Shown one piece after another: positions 17,393 through 25,946 of a DNA stretch of 64,000 bases (within the stretch, counting starts at the first letter, position 1; each line of letters opens with the position of its first letter). Under the pieces are notes generated by a model, which saw only the letters and a list, made by a program, of their open reading frames with translations, was not told the DNA's origin and made no database searches. Both the position numbers and the translations under genes were made by a program. Source of the DNA: Arthrobacter sp. FB24 (lineage in GTDB: Bacteria; Actinomycetota; Actinomycetes; Actinomycetales; Micrococcaceae); the NCBI RefSeq assembly GCF_000196235.1, contig NC_008541.1, positions 2,976,001-3,040,000 on the forward strand, given 5' to 3'.

Positions 17393-18243
17393 CTCAGGAC
17401 CCGTTGGTCCTCAGGCAGCGCACCGATCCGCAACATAACGGAGTAGCAGATGGTGGAAACCACCAGTCCGCCGAGAAGCACTGCCGCCCCGGTCGCGGTG
17501 TTGTAGGCGGCGACCGCTTCGGGCCGGGTGGCTAACAGCACCATGACGATCCAGGGTGCAGCTACTGCAAGCCGTGCTGCATTCACCGTCCAGGACTGCC
17601 GGGCCTCCAGCTCGCTTCTGGTCCGCGCGCTTTCCCGCAGGAACTCGCCCAGGGTTCCCAACAGGCGGCCCAGGTCGGAGCCGCCCACCTCCCTCGTGAG
17701 CCTGAGGGCTTCCACAATCCGGTCGGCGACGGGGTCTGCAAGCCGTTCCTTGAGCCTGTTGAGGGCTGGATCGAACTGGCCGCCGGCGCGGTAGTCGGCC
17801 CCAAAATCCCGAAATACGTGCCGCAGCTCCTCGGGCCCCTTCTCACCCAGTTGGATCAGCGCCTCCGGCAGGGACAGCCCTGCCCTGATCGCGGACCGAA
17901 GATGGTCAACGACGTCAGGCCACAACTGACGCAGGGTGGCCGTGCGTTTGCGGGCCCGCCATCTGACGACGGCCATTGGGAGCCATCCTCCAAACAGGCC
18001 GAAGCAGGCGGAGATGGGCCAGGACCTGGTCACCGCGAAGAAAACGATGCTGACGAACGCCGCCACGCCTACGCAAGTGGATACCAGGCCGAGCCCGGAC
18101 ACGTTCTCAATCCCGGCAGCGCGCAGCAGGTCCTGCAACCGGCTGGACTGCGGACGCCGCTTAGCGGCCTGGGGCTGTTCCCAGGCCGACCACCAGATGA
18201 GGAACAAACCCGCGCCCAAAACCACCCCCAGCATCGGCGCCAT
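17389..18243 (-). CDS. tadB: Tad pilus membrane platform protein TadB
   Basis: A 284-residue T2SSF-domain membrane protein. The cytoplasmic domain shows RAGLSLPEALIQLGEKGPEE and a second half ending FLRESARTRSELEARQSW, with helices at about 4-18, 55-90, 225-245 and 250-270. It starts within the tadA stop (TAATG) and overlaps tadC. Partner of TadC in the pilus export platform. Confidence 0.88.
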   Translation of the reverse strand: MAPMLGVVLGAGLFLIWWSAWEQPQAAKRRPQSSRLQDLLRAAGIENVSGLGLVSTCVGVAAFVSIVFFAVTRSWPISACFGLFGGWLPMAVVRWRARKRTATLRQLWPDVVDHLRSAIRAGLSLPEALIQLGEKGPEELRHVFRDFGADYRAGGQFDPALNRLKERLADPVADRIVEALRLTREVGGSDLGRLLGTLGEFLRESARTRSELEARQSWTVNAARLAVAAPWIVMVLLATRPEAVAAYNTATGAAVLLGGLVVSTICYSVMLRIGALPEDQRVLR

Positions 18244-19466
18244 TAGCGGACCTCCAGCAGGGCTGCAACGTCAAATCCTGCACCGGCAAACTTCTCGACG
18301 GCAGGCATGGAGTTTGCTTTGGGTTGCAGCTGGCCGTCGGTCATCGCAAAGACCATGGACGATTCGATGATGCCGTTTTCCACGCGCCGTCCGAGTGACA
18401 GAATTTCCGTCACCTGGCGCCGGCCGTCCCCCTGTCGGCTGCAGTGGACCACCAGGTCAATGCACGAAGCGACGGTCGGCACCACAAAAGCACTTGAGAT
18501 GTTGTCGCCGGCCAGGAGCGGAAGGGTGCACAGCTTGGTGACGGCGTCATGTGCCGAGTTGGCGTGGACTGTGCACATGCCGGGAAGCCCCGAATTAAGC
18601 GCGATCAGCATGTCCAGGCTTTCCGCCTCACGGACCTCTCCCACCACCAGGCGGTCCGGCCGCATCCTGAGGGCTTCCTTGACGAGCCTTCGCAGCGGAA
18701 TCTCGCCTTCCCCCTCCAGATTGGGCTGCCTGCACTGCAATCCGACGACATCGCGCAACGGAAACTGCAGTTCGAAGATCTCCTCGACCGTAATGACGCG
18801 CTCCCGGGCACCGATGCTGGCAGCCAGGCAGTTCAGCATGGTGGTCTTCCCGGCCTGCGTCGCCCCGGAGACCAGGATATTGAGTCCGCTGGCCACTGCA
18901 GCGCCAAGGAACCGGGCCGCCTGCGGAGTCAGGGTGCCCAGCTCCACGAGATGTTCGAGCCGGCTCGCCTTGACCACGAACTTGCGGATGTTGACCGCCC
19001 AGTGTCGCCGCGTCACATCAGGAATGACGACGTGCAGCCGGGATCCGTCCGGGAGGGCCGCATCCACAAACGGCGAAGACATATCAAGCCGGCGCCCCGA
19101 GCTTTTCAGCATGCGTTCCACCAGGTCCCGCACCTGCTGGTCCGAGAGACTAAGCGAGGTGAGTTCGGATTCGCCGTTGCGTGCCACGTAGATTTCGTTG
19201 GGTGCGTTGAGCCAAATTTCTTCGATGGTAGGGTCATCCAACAGAGGCTGCAACGCACCGAAACCGGCCACGGCGTCGTAGACATGCCGACGGGCGGACT
19301 CCAGCGGGCCGATCGGCGGAAGCGGCCCCATCAATGCGCGTTCGTCATAGTCGCTGACGGCTGCCTCGACCAGGCGCCTGACCTCGCCGGCCTGCCGCAA
19401 AGGGTCCAGACCGCGCCGCCGGATCAGCTCGCGAACCTCGTCCTCCACGATTCGAACAGCATCCAT
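18243..19466 (-). CDS. tadA: Tad pilus assembly ATPase TadA/CpaF
   Basis: A 407-residue secretion ATPase of the PilT/VirB11 superfamily, the motor for pilin assembly. Walker A is SGATQAGKTTML (about residue 198), the Asp box follows in RVITVEEIFELQ, Walker B is in RPDRLVVGEVREAESLD, and the His box is GMCTVHANS. The N-terminal domain RDLVERMLKSSGRRLD matches CpaF. I start at the ATG preceded by GGGGGAA; an upstream start adds only four residues. First gene of the tad operon. A perfect TTATCCACA box lies 97 nt upstream of the start. Confidence 0.93.
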   Translation of the reverse strand: MDAVRIVEDEVRELIRRRGLDPLRQAGEVRRLVEAAVSDYDERALMGPLPPIGPLESARRHVYDAVAGFGALQPLLDDPTIEEIWLNAPNEIYVARNGESELTSLSLSDQQVRDLVERMLKSSGRRLDMSSPFVDAALPDGSRLHVVIPDVTRRHWAVNIRKFVVKASRLEHLVELGTLTPQAARFLGAAVASGLNILVSGATQAGKTTMLNCLAASIGARERVITVEEIFELQFPLRDVVGLQCRQPNLEGEGEIPLRRLVKEALRMRPDRLVVGEVREAESLDMLIALNSGLPGMCTVHANSAHDAVTKLCTLPLLAGDNISSAFVVPTVASCIDLVVHCSRQGDGRRQVTEILSLGRRVENGIIESSMVFAMTDGQLQPKANSMPAVEKFAGAGFDVAALLEVR

Positions 19467-19563
19467 GCGTTCCCCCAAACGACTGCCGCCCCCGGCTGAG
19501 GCAGTACAACTGCGTTAAAGCTAAAGGAGCATACACATGTCGGCCAAGTCACAGGAACAAAGC

Positions 19564-19572
19564 TGTGGATAA
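19564..19572 (-). promoter_or_regulatory. TTATCCACA box upstream of tadA (DnaA-box-like)
   Basis: Perfect match to the classic 9-mer DnaA box, read 5'-3' toward tadA. It is followed 15 nt further on by CTTGGCC; the same pair of elements occurs upstream of the cpaB-like gene. It lies in the 296-nt gap between tadA and the lysozyme gene. Confidence 0.55.
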
Positions 19573-19606
19573 GCGGGGAATGCCCGCCAAATTTGATTCA
19601 CACTGG

Positions 19607-19647
19607 TAACACCAGAATCACTAGTCGCTCCATGCACAGTGGTGTTA
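19607..19647. promoter_or_regulatory. Inverted repeat upstream of the lysozyme gene
   Basis: Arms TAACACCA and TGGTGTTA separated by 25 nt. The right arm overlaps a candidate -10 box TATGGT (19646-19651). Could be an operator pair; the factor is unknown. Confidence 0.4.
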
Positions 19648-19719
19648 TGGTAGGCGCGTTAAGTCAGACATATCTCACAGTTCAGTTCGTCCTGCGGGAT
19701 TCAGCTGTAGATGCGACCT

Positions 19720-19747
19720 AGTGGCCTGCTCCTGGGAGCAGGCCACT
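19720..19747 (+). promoter_or_regulatory. Strong hairpin in the lysozyme mRNA leader
   Basis: Arms AGTGGCCTGCTCC and GGAGCAGGCCACT are perfectly complementary with a TG centre (12 bp plus a 4-nt loop in practice). The hairpin ends 5 nt before the GGAG ribosome binding site and is not followed by a T-run, so it is not a normal terminator. It may stabilise the transcript or control ribosome access. Confidence 0.55.
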
Positions 19748-19762
19748 ATTCCGGAGCGAAAA

Positions 19763-22252
19763 ATGAAGCGGAATTCAGAGCCCTCCCGACCCAAGCGATG
19801 CAGCCGGCTGGGGTCGCTTTTCCTGGCTGTGGCCCTGTTTGCGGGTCCGGGGCTGGCGCTTCCGGCCAGCGCCGCTGAACCGGAACCGACGGCAACGTCG
19901 ACTGCTTCTGCCGGATCCGCATCCCCGGCATCGGCAACAGCGGCCCCGGTGACGTCGGGCCCTGCTCCGGCGGACGCATCGACGGCCCCTGCTGCCGTTA
20001 CTACCGAATCCGCCGCACCGGTCGGGGCGCCCACCGCTGCTGCGGTTCCGGACCCGAACTCCGACGCCGACCGCGCAGCGATGGCGAAGGCTGTCGGTCC
20101 CGGCGGTGCGGAGATGGGCCAGCGGTCGGCGCGCGTCACAAGCTCCGCCAAACTGTTGCAGGGCAGCAAGTCCCTGACGACGCAGTCACTCGAAACCCAG
20201 GGCACGTGGTCCCCGACGTTCGGCGTGAAGGGACTGGACGTCAGCGCCTACCAGTCAACCGTTGACTGGCTGCAGCAATGGAACATGGGAGCCCGGTTCG
20301 CTTACGTCAAAGCATCCGAAGGCAACTACTACACCAACCCTTCGTACAGCTCCCAGTACAACGGCTCCCGGAACGTCGGAATGATCCGCGGCGCTTACCA
20401 CTTCGCCATCCCGAACTGGTCCTCCGGGGCGGACCAGGCCCGCTACTTTGTGCAGAACGGTGGCGGCTGGACGCCTGACGGATACACCCTGCCTCCCGTC
20501 CTGGACTTCGAATTCAACCCTTACGAGGGTCGGACCATCAACGGGTTCTACTTCGGCAATACGTGCTATGGAATGTCACCGGCACAGCTGACCAGCTGGG
20601 TGCGTGACTTCGGCAACACCATGCTGGCCATGACCGGGCGGCTGCCCATGATTTATACGAACACCTCGTGGTGGAAACTGTGCACCGCGGACGCAGCCGG
20701 TTTCGGCGATTACCCACTGTGGGTCGCCGCTTACCCGAGCTCAGCCACAAACGATGCCGGACCGGTTCCGTCCAGCTGGGACACCTACAGCATGTGGCAG
20801 TACAGCAGCACAGGTCCTTATGCCGGGGATTCGAATGTCTGGAACGGCGACTACGCCTCGCTGGCGCTGTTCACGGGCACACGCCCCCAGGGCTCTTTCG
20901 ATTCGGCAGGCATTGAGCGCACCGGCACTACCACCTCACTGAGGATCCGAGGCTGGGCTTTGGACCGGGCATTGCCCGGCGCTACCACCGAGGTACACGC
21001 CTATGTCACGGCACCAAACGGCACGAAGACCCTCTATAAGTTTCCGGCAACAACCTACCGGCCCGACGTCAACAAGGTCCTGGGATTGGGCGACTATCAC
21101 GGATTCGACAACCAAATTCGTATCAACATTTCCGGAAACTACACCATCTGCGTCTTCGCCATCGGCAAGTTCATCAACCCCGGCATAGGCTGCAAGTCGC
21201 TCACGGTGGACGGAGCCGAACCGCCGATCGGCAGCCTGGACGAAGTTTCCGAACAGCGGTCTGCGGACAAGGAATCACTGAAAGTACGCGGTTGGGCCGT
21301 CGACATGAGCCGGCCGTCCGTCACCGCCGAAGTCCACGCCTACCTCTACGGTCCGGACGGAAGCAGCACGCTCTACAAGATCGCGGCCAACACCTCGCGA
21401 CCGGACGTGGACCGGATATATTCCGTCGGCTCCAACCACGGCTTCGAAACCAGCATCGACATCAAGAAAGCCGGAAACTACAAGCTCTGCGTGTATGCGA
21501 TCGGCCTGTACCTCCATTCGGAACTTGGCTGCAGGTCCGTCAACATTGCACCAGGCACGACGCCCGTAGGCACCCTGGATTCGGTGAGCGTCAAGAAGAC
21601 CAGCACTCAGGCGTCGCTGAACGTTCGTGGGTGGGCCATCGACTACGGAAATACTTCCGCCCAGATCCGGGTACACGCCTATGTCCTGGCACCCGACGGC
21701 ACTACCACCGTTCACGAAATCATCGCGTCAAAGCCCCGCCCTGACCTAAACCGGGTGCTCGGCGTGCCGGGCGACCACGGCTATGAAACTGACCTTGCGA
21801 TCAGCCAGCCGGGCAAATACCGAGTGTGCACCTACGCCATCGCCCTCAGCCCGGTCTCCCCCGGCAATCCCCTCCTCGGCTGCACATATATAGACGCCGG
21901 ATTCAGAGGCAGCCCCATCGGCTACCTCGACTCTGTGAAAATCGAATCCGCGAACGGCGTTGCCTCGGTGATTGCCGCCGGCTGGACTGTGGATCAAGAC
22001 GTCCCTAGCGAATCCCTCAGCGTCCACACTAACGTGACGGCACCCGACGGTAGCCTCACGAGCTTTGCCGTTACGGCAAACCAGCCCCGTCCAGACGTCA
22101 ATCAAATGCTGAAGATTAGCGGCGACCACGGTTATACGTCAAAGAAAACCATCTCCCTGCGCGGAACATACAAAGTCTGCACCTATGGAATTGCGGCATC
22201 ACCATTTACAGCGGGAAACTCGCTGTTGGGGTGTCAGTCCGTAACGTACTGA
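19763..22252 (+). CDS. Secreted GH25 lysozyme with four C-terminal repeats
   Basis: An 829-residue exported muramidase. The signal peptide has a basic start, the hydrophobic LGSLFLAVALFAGPGLAL and PASAAEP. A Ser/Thr/Ala/Pro-rich linker runs to about residue 150. The GH25 domain (about 155-375) has GLDVSAYQ, AYVKASEG, IRGAYHFA and the catalytic LDFEFNP. Four tandem repeats of about 110 residues follow (from about 377, 487, 599 and 717). Each contains a LRIRGWALD-like strand, HAY/HTN with APDG, RPDVN or RPDLN, HGF/HGY, and YxxCxYAI with a second Cys; they are probably cell-wall-binding beta domains. I chose the ATG after GGAGCGAAAA over an upstream GTG, because the signal peptide then begins properly. 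Confidence 0.9.
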   Translation: MKRNSEPSRPKRCSRLGSLFLAVALFAGPGLALPASAAEPEPTATSTASAGSASPASATAAPVTSGPAPADASTAPAAVTTESAAPVGAPTAAAVPDPNSDADRAAMAKAVGPGGAEMGQRSARVTSSAKLLQGSKSLTTQSLETQGTWSPTFGVKGLDVSAYQSTVDWLQQWNMGARFAYVKASEGNYYTNPSYSSQYNGSRNVGMIRGAYHFAIPNWSSGADQARYFVQNGGGWTPDGYTLPPVLDFEFNPYEGRTINGFYFGNTCYGMSPAQLTSWVRDFGNTMLAMTGRLPMIYTNTSWWKLCTADAAGFGDYPLWVAAYPSSATNDAGPVPSSWDTYSMWQYSSTGPYAGDSNVWNGDYASLALFTGTRPQGSFDSAGIERTGTTTSLRIRGWALDRALPGATTEVHAYVTAPNGTKTLYKFPATTYRPDVNKVLGLGDYHGFDNQIRINISGNYTICVFAIGKFINPGIGCKSLTVDGAEPPIGSLDEVSEQRSADKESLKVRGWAVDMSRPSVTAEVHAYLYGPDGSSTLYKIAANTSRPDVDRIYSVGSNHGFETSIDIKKAGNYKLCVYAIGLYLHSELGCRSVNIAPGTTPVGTLDSVSVKKTSTQASLNVRGWAIDYGNTSAQIRVHAYVLAPDGTTTVHEIIASKPRPDLNRVLGVPGDHGYETDLAISQPGKYRVCTYAIALSPVSPGNPLLGCTYIDAGFRGSPIGYLDSVKIESANGVASVIAAGWTVDQDVPSESLSVHTNVTAPDGSLTSFAVTANQPRPDVNQMLKISGDHGYTSKKTISLRGTYKVCTYGIAASPFTAGNSLLGCQSVTY

Positions 22253-22415
22253 CGCTCCACGAGAGATCGACTGTGACGACCTGCGCTTTCCGTCAGGCCC
22301 GACCAGCGGACATCGAGCGGAAAGCCAGTGCTCGCCGCAGTTGTTTTCCGCACCACCGACGACGCTGGTGCCCGGCGGGGGAACGGACGGCGCGGAACGT
22401 GTCTGGCAAATTCGG

Positions 22416-22434
22416 AAAAAACGGCTGGAGCCGT
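22416..22434 (-). terminator. Intrinsic terminator of the minus-strand glycan operon
   Basis: On the minus strand ACGGC-TCCA-GCCGT is followed by TTTTT. It lies about 50 nt after the flippase stop. The rest of the 230-nt gap between the lysozyme and flippase genes shows nothing else. Confidence 0.6.
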
Positions 22435-22482
22435 CCCGTTCCTCGTAATACCCGCGCCCCTCGAAAGCCGCGTCCAGCAGGC

Positions 22483-23763
22483 TTACAGAGCGTGGGAACC
22501 TGAGGCCTTTTCCTTGTTTCGCAAGGACAAGAGATGACGGATTGCTGCCGGGCTAATGATAATCAACAGAGCCACTTCGCTCAGCATGAATCCGGCCGCG
22601 ACGCCGTCGGGGCCGGCAGCCAGGCCCAAAAAGTACATGGCAAAAACGCCTGTTATGGCACCGATAGCGGTACCAGCGAGAACGAACCGGGTTTTCAAAG
22701 CCGGGACCAGCAGGTTTCTGATCAATGGCGTAGAGCAGGAGACTGCAAGAAAGGCGCCCCCATAAAACCACATCGATGAAGCTGTGGCTTTGACAGCCGA
22801 ACCAAAGAGCAGCGAAGTTGCAAACTCGCCAAAGATGCCGAGTGCCACCATGCCAACAACACCCAGAACGGCATGGGCAACAATTGCGCCTACGTGCCGC
22901 CTTGTGGCGTTCGGTGCAGTTCGATCCAGTGTCCATGCTTGGAGCGTGTTTCCAAGCGTCGTGACGGTGATCAGTCCGAATCTATAAAGTTTGTCAGCAG
23001 AAGCTATAATTCCTGCCTCGGCGGCAGTCCCAGTGGCCCCGGCCAGGGGAACCGGGGCTGAGATGTAGACGCCACCCAGTCCGTCAACCAGGGCCACTCC
23101 GAGCCTTTTTCTGAGTCCTGCCAACGTTTCGCTCCAGTTCCATCCCCTGAATATTCTTGGATGTCCGAGGCTGCGCTGAACGGCAACGAGACCCGCCACC
23201 GTTGCAAGGATCCACAACATCGGATAAGACCACAGGGACTGCGTCAAGAATATGACCAGCGCGGTGAGCAACGTGGCAGCGAGCCTTGGCAGCATGTCGA
23301 ACCAAGCAATGCTCTTCGGGTCGCCCGCACCGACAAAAAACCAGTTAGGAGTCAACCCGCCAAGGCTGAAGGCAATTGCCATAGCCATGGTGAATATTTC
23401 GAAGCCTGGTCCCGCCAAGAAACCGGAAGTCACAGCGCAGACGGGAACAACTACGGCCGCCAGCAAGAGGCGCTCCCGTAGCGATTCGCCCCACAGTTGA
23501 CGTCGATCCGACTGAGACTCTGCCGTGGCCACGAGCGCGGGACCAAGGACGTTCCAGCCGTAACTAATGACAATGCTGCCGAAGGTTCCCACCGCTTGGC
23601 CCACGGAGAGGCTGTACCACCCGTCAACGCCGCCAACGCGTGCTGCGATCGGAAGCAGGAACAACGGGGCCACCGTTCCCACAAGCGGGATTACCGTGAA
23701 TCCAGCCAGCCTCTTTAGGAGCGGAGACTTCTGTAATCCCTTGTTCCTGGATTTCGAAGTCAC
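22483..23763 (-). CDS. Polysaccharide flippase-like membrane protein
   Basis: A 426-residue protein with about 12 hydrophobic segments and the N-terminal layout of MATE/PST-type lipid-linked oligosaccharide flippases (Wzx-like: FTVIPLVGTVAPLFLLPIAARV at the start). It likely moves undecaprenyl-linked sugar units across the membrane. It overlaps the stop of the upstream glycosyltransferase by one base. The DNA of this gene and the next is visibly more A+T-rich than its flanks, suggesting later acquisition. The locus also has a Wzm/Wzt exporter, so two export routes coexist. Confidence 0.8.
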   Translation of the reverse strand: MTSKSRNKGLQKSPLLKRLAGFTVIPLVGTVAPLFLLPIAARVGGVDGWYSLSVGQAVGTFGSIVISYGWNVLGPALVATAESQSDRRQLWGESLRERLLLAAVVVPVCAVTSGFLAGPGFEIFTMAMAIAFSLGGLTPNWFFVGAGDPKSIAWFDMLPRLAATLLTALVIFLTQSLWSYPMLWILATVAGLVAVQRSLGHPRIFRGWNWSETLAGLRKRLGVALVDGLGGVYISAPVPLAGATGTAAEAGIIASADKLYRFGLITVTTLGNTLQAWTLDRTAPNATRRHVGAIVAHAVLGVVGMVALGIFGEFATSLLFGSAVKATASSMWFYGGAFLAVSCSTPLIRNLLVPALKTRFVLAGTAIGAITGVFAMYFLGLAAGPDGVAAGFMLSEVALLIIISPAAIRHLLSLRNKEKASGSHAL

Positions 23764-24881
23764 TATCGGCCCAGAATAGCGGCTTCGAAGCGCGAGGCCG
23801 CTTTGGCTGGAGTGTTTTCACGCATTGCTGCCATGCCTCGGGTGGCCAAGGAGTCGCACAATTCTACGTCCTCCATGAGCCGCTCCACATTGAGTTGAAG
23901 GGCTACAGCGTCCCCCACGGCCGAGAAGAGCGCTGTTCCGTCGGCATAAGCCCTGACGCCTCCTATGTCGGTTGACACCACGGCACAACCGCTGGACATG
24001 GCCTCAGCGGGCGGAAGATGCCATCCTTCTGCGTCGCTCGCGCAAAGGTAAATCTTCGACGATTGATATGAGTCACGAATTTCTGATTTGGAAGGGTTCT
24101 TAACATGTTTGACATGTGCGCCCAGTGATTCGGGCCGATCACAGGTGCCAAACGTTACTGCACGAAAATTTGGGTATTTTTCGCCCAAAGCGTTAAGTAC
24201 CTTAACGATGAGATCCGCCCTCTTCCACGGCACATCCGACACCATGGCGCAAACGTCGTTAACGCGGACAGAAGCTCTCGGACCGGATGGGAATTCGACA
24301 GGGTCGATTCCGTTGGGAATAAGTTTGCAGTCCTCGCCGAGTTGATGCATATGCTTTTCCAGCCATGGGGCGATAACTATCTTGGTAAGCGGGAGTTTCC
24401 AAGTTGCATCTATGAAATCCGGGGTGGCCGACCAGTCTTCGTAGTGCTGGATAAAATAAGAACCAGGAATCTTTGTTTTCTCGACGACTGAAGCGACCAA
24501 TGTTGCCGTCTGCACTTCCGTTGCCACGATATAGTCTGTGGGGGGAACAAGACTCGGAGTGAGGAACGGCAAGGTCAGGCATTTGATGCGTTCATCAAGA
24601 GCAAACCAATCAGGTTTTCTATGGGGTCGCAGGCCTGAAAGGATTGAAGCGATTGGTCGACGGAAGTCCTTCACCTTATGCTGCGCACCTTTTAGGAGCA
24701 ACGCATGCAAGAGAACGACATCGTGACCCTGCCCGGCCAAAAAATTTGCATATGAATAAACTACTTTGTAGCCGCCAATTGGATACTTACTGAAACCAGG
24801 CAGAACTATGGTTATTTTCGACCGTTGATTATGACTGACCGAAGGCATAGCCGATTTTGAATCCTGCTTCTTGCTAAACAC
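23763..24881 (-). CDS. Glycosyltransferase family 4
   Basis: A 372-residue GT-B enzyme. The N-terminal domain has VLPGFSKYPIGGYKVVYSYA (Gly-rich acceptor loop). The C-terminal domain has CAMVSDVPWKRADL and YLCASDAEGWHLPPAEAMSS, where the family's E-x7-E-like motif reads EGWHLPPAE. It transfers a sugar from a nucleotide donor to a cell-surface glycan; sugar unknown. Base composition is lower in GC than in the surrounding rml genes. No strong Shine-Dalgarno is visible before the ATG. Confidence 0.85.
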   Translation of the reverse strand: MFSKKQDSKSAMPSVSHNQRSKITIVLPGFSKYPIGGYKVVYSYANFLAGQGHDVVLLHALLLKGAQHKVKDFRRPIASILSGLRPHRKPDWFALDERIKCLTLPFLTPSLVPPTDYIVATEVQTATLVASVVEKTKIPGSYFIQHYEDWSATPDFIDATWKLPLTKIVIAPWLEKHMHQLGEDCKLIPNGIDPVEFPSGPRASVRVNDVCAMVSDVPWKRADLIVKVLNALGEKYPNFRAVTFGTCDRPESLGAHVKHVKNPSKSEIRDSYQSSKIYLCASDAEGWHLPPAEAMSSGCAVVSTDIGGVRAYADGTALFSAVGDAVALQLNVERLMEDVELCDSLATRGMAAMRENTPAKAASRFEAAILGR

Positions 24882-24900
24882 ATTACTCCCGAGACACTAA

Positions 24901-25935
24901 TTAAGAGACTTGGCTGGAACGGGCTTTGGAGGACCTTCTGCGACTCGTTTCGCGTCCCTTGGTGAAGAGTTCAACCGGAACGCCGGCCACAAACTCGACG
25001 AAGCACGGCAAGGCAACGTCGCCGCTGCGCAAGCCGGAAACGAGTGCTCGCGAGGTGGGCAGCCAGCCGTGGCCGGTTTCGAAGGCGGCCACCCCGCCTT
25101 CCAAACCAGGAGTGCCGGCAGGTACGCGTTCCCGCAGGGCGTCAGCCATGACCCGGCGCCACCCGAAGCTCAGGTCGTTGGCGGTCCGGAGCATGGCGAG
25201 CGGGCTGCTGCTTCCCTGAAATTTTCTGGACAGTGCGGTCACATGCTCAAAGGACTTGACGATGCTCTTCCTGCCACCGACCTCACCGAGGACGTTGCCG
25301 CCGTGCTGGACATAGTCCTGGACAACGTCGTCAACTACGAGCGCACCGCCGGTGGCTTCGGCGCAGACGGCCAGCCAATGGTCGTGTACCTGCGAGATCG
25401 TGTTCAAACGGGGAAAGGGCAGCGCCAGGTCCAGAAGTTCCCGCCGGAAGACGCACAGGCTTCCGGTCACCTGGTTCTGGGCAAGGAGGGCATCCAGATC
25501 AACGTTCTTCCGTTGCGTTGATTCAGTCACCACCTCATTGCCGGGAAGCCGGACAACGCGTGCCTGTCCGGCTACCAGACTGACGTTGTTAAGGTGCGGC
25601 AGCAGCACCTCAAGCTTCGACGGATACCAGGAGTCGTCCTGGTCCGACAACGCGATCCACGCCGCTTCGGCCGGCACGTGCTGAAGGACACGTTCAAAGT
25701 TGCCGTAGAAACCCAGCCTCTCCTCGAAGCCGAGTACCCGAAACCGCTCGTCACCGCCGAGTTCACGGTCCACGAAGTCACGTATTTCGGCGAAGCTCCC
25801 GTCAGCCGTAATGAGGCATTGGAACTGCGAGTGCGTCTGGTTCTGGATGGACCGAAGCTGGGTCCTGAACAGCTCCCAGTCCGGCTGGTACGCCGCGAGG
25901 GCGACCACACCGAACGTCGTCGAATCGAAGCGCAT
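24901..25935 (-). CDS. Glycosyltransferase family 2 (rhamnosyltransferase-like)
   Basis: A 344-residue GT-A enzyme with LAAYQPDWELFRTQLRSIQN at the start, the metal/nucleotide motif ALSDQDDSWYP (about residue 96) and VHDHWLAVCA near residue 183. It belongs to the WaaE/RfbF-like group that often uses dTDP-rhamnose, and the dTDP-rhamnose genes lie next door. The C-terminus is very basic (RRRSSKARSSQ). It is separated by 11 nt from the rmlCD stop and probably co-transcribed. Confidence 0.85.
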   Translation of the reverse strand: MRFDSTTFGVVALAAYQPDWELFRTQLRSIQNQTHSQFQCLITADGSFAEIRDFVDRELGGDERFRVLGFEERLGFYGNFERVLQHVPAEAAWIALSDQDDSWYPSKLEVLLPHLNNVSLVAGQARVVRLPGNEVVTESTQRKNVDLDALLAQNQVTGSLCVFRRELLDLALPFPRLNTISQVHDHWLAVCAEATGGALVVDDVVQDYVQHGGNVLGEVGGRKSIVKSFEHVTALSRKFQGSSSPLAMLRTANDLSFGWRRVMADALRERVPAGTPGLEGGVAAFETGHGWLPTSRALVSGLRSGDVALPCFVEFVAGVPVELFTKGRETSRRRSSKARSSQVS

Positions 25936-25946
25936 GGATCGGACCG

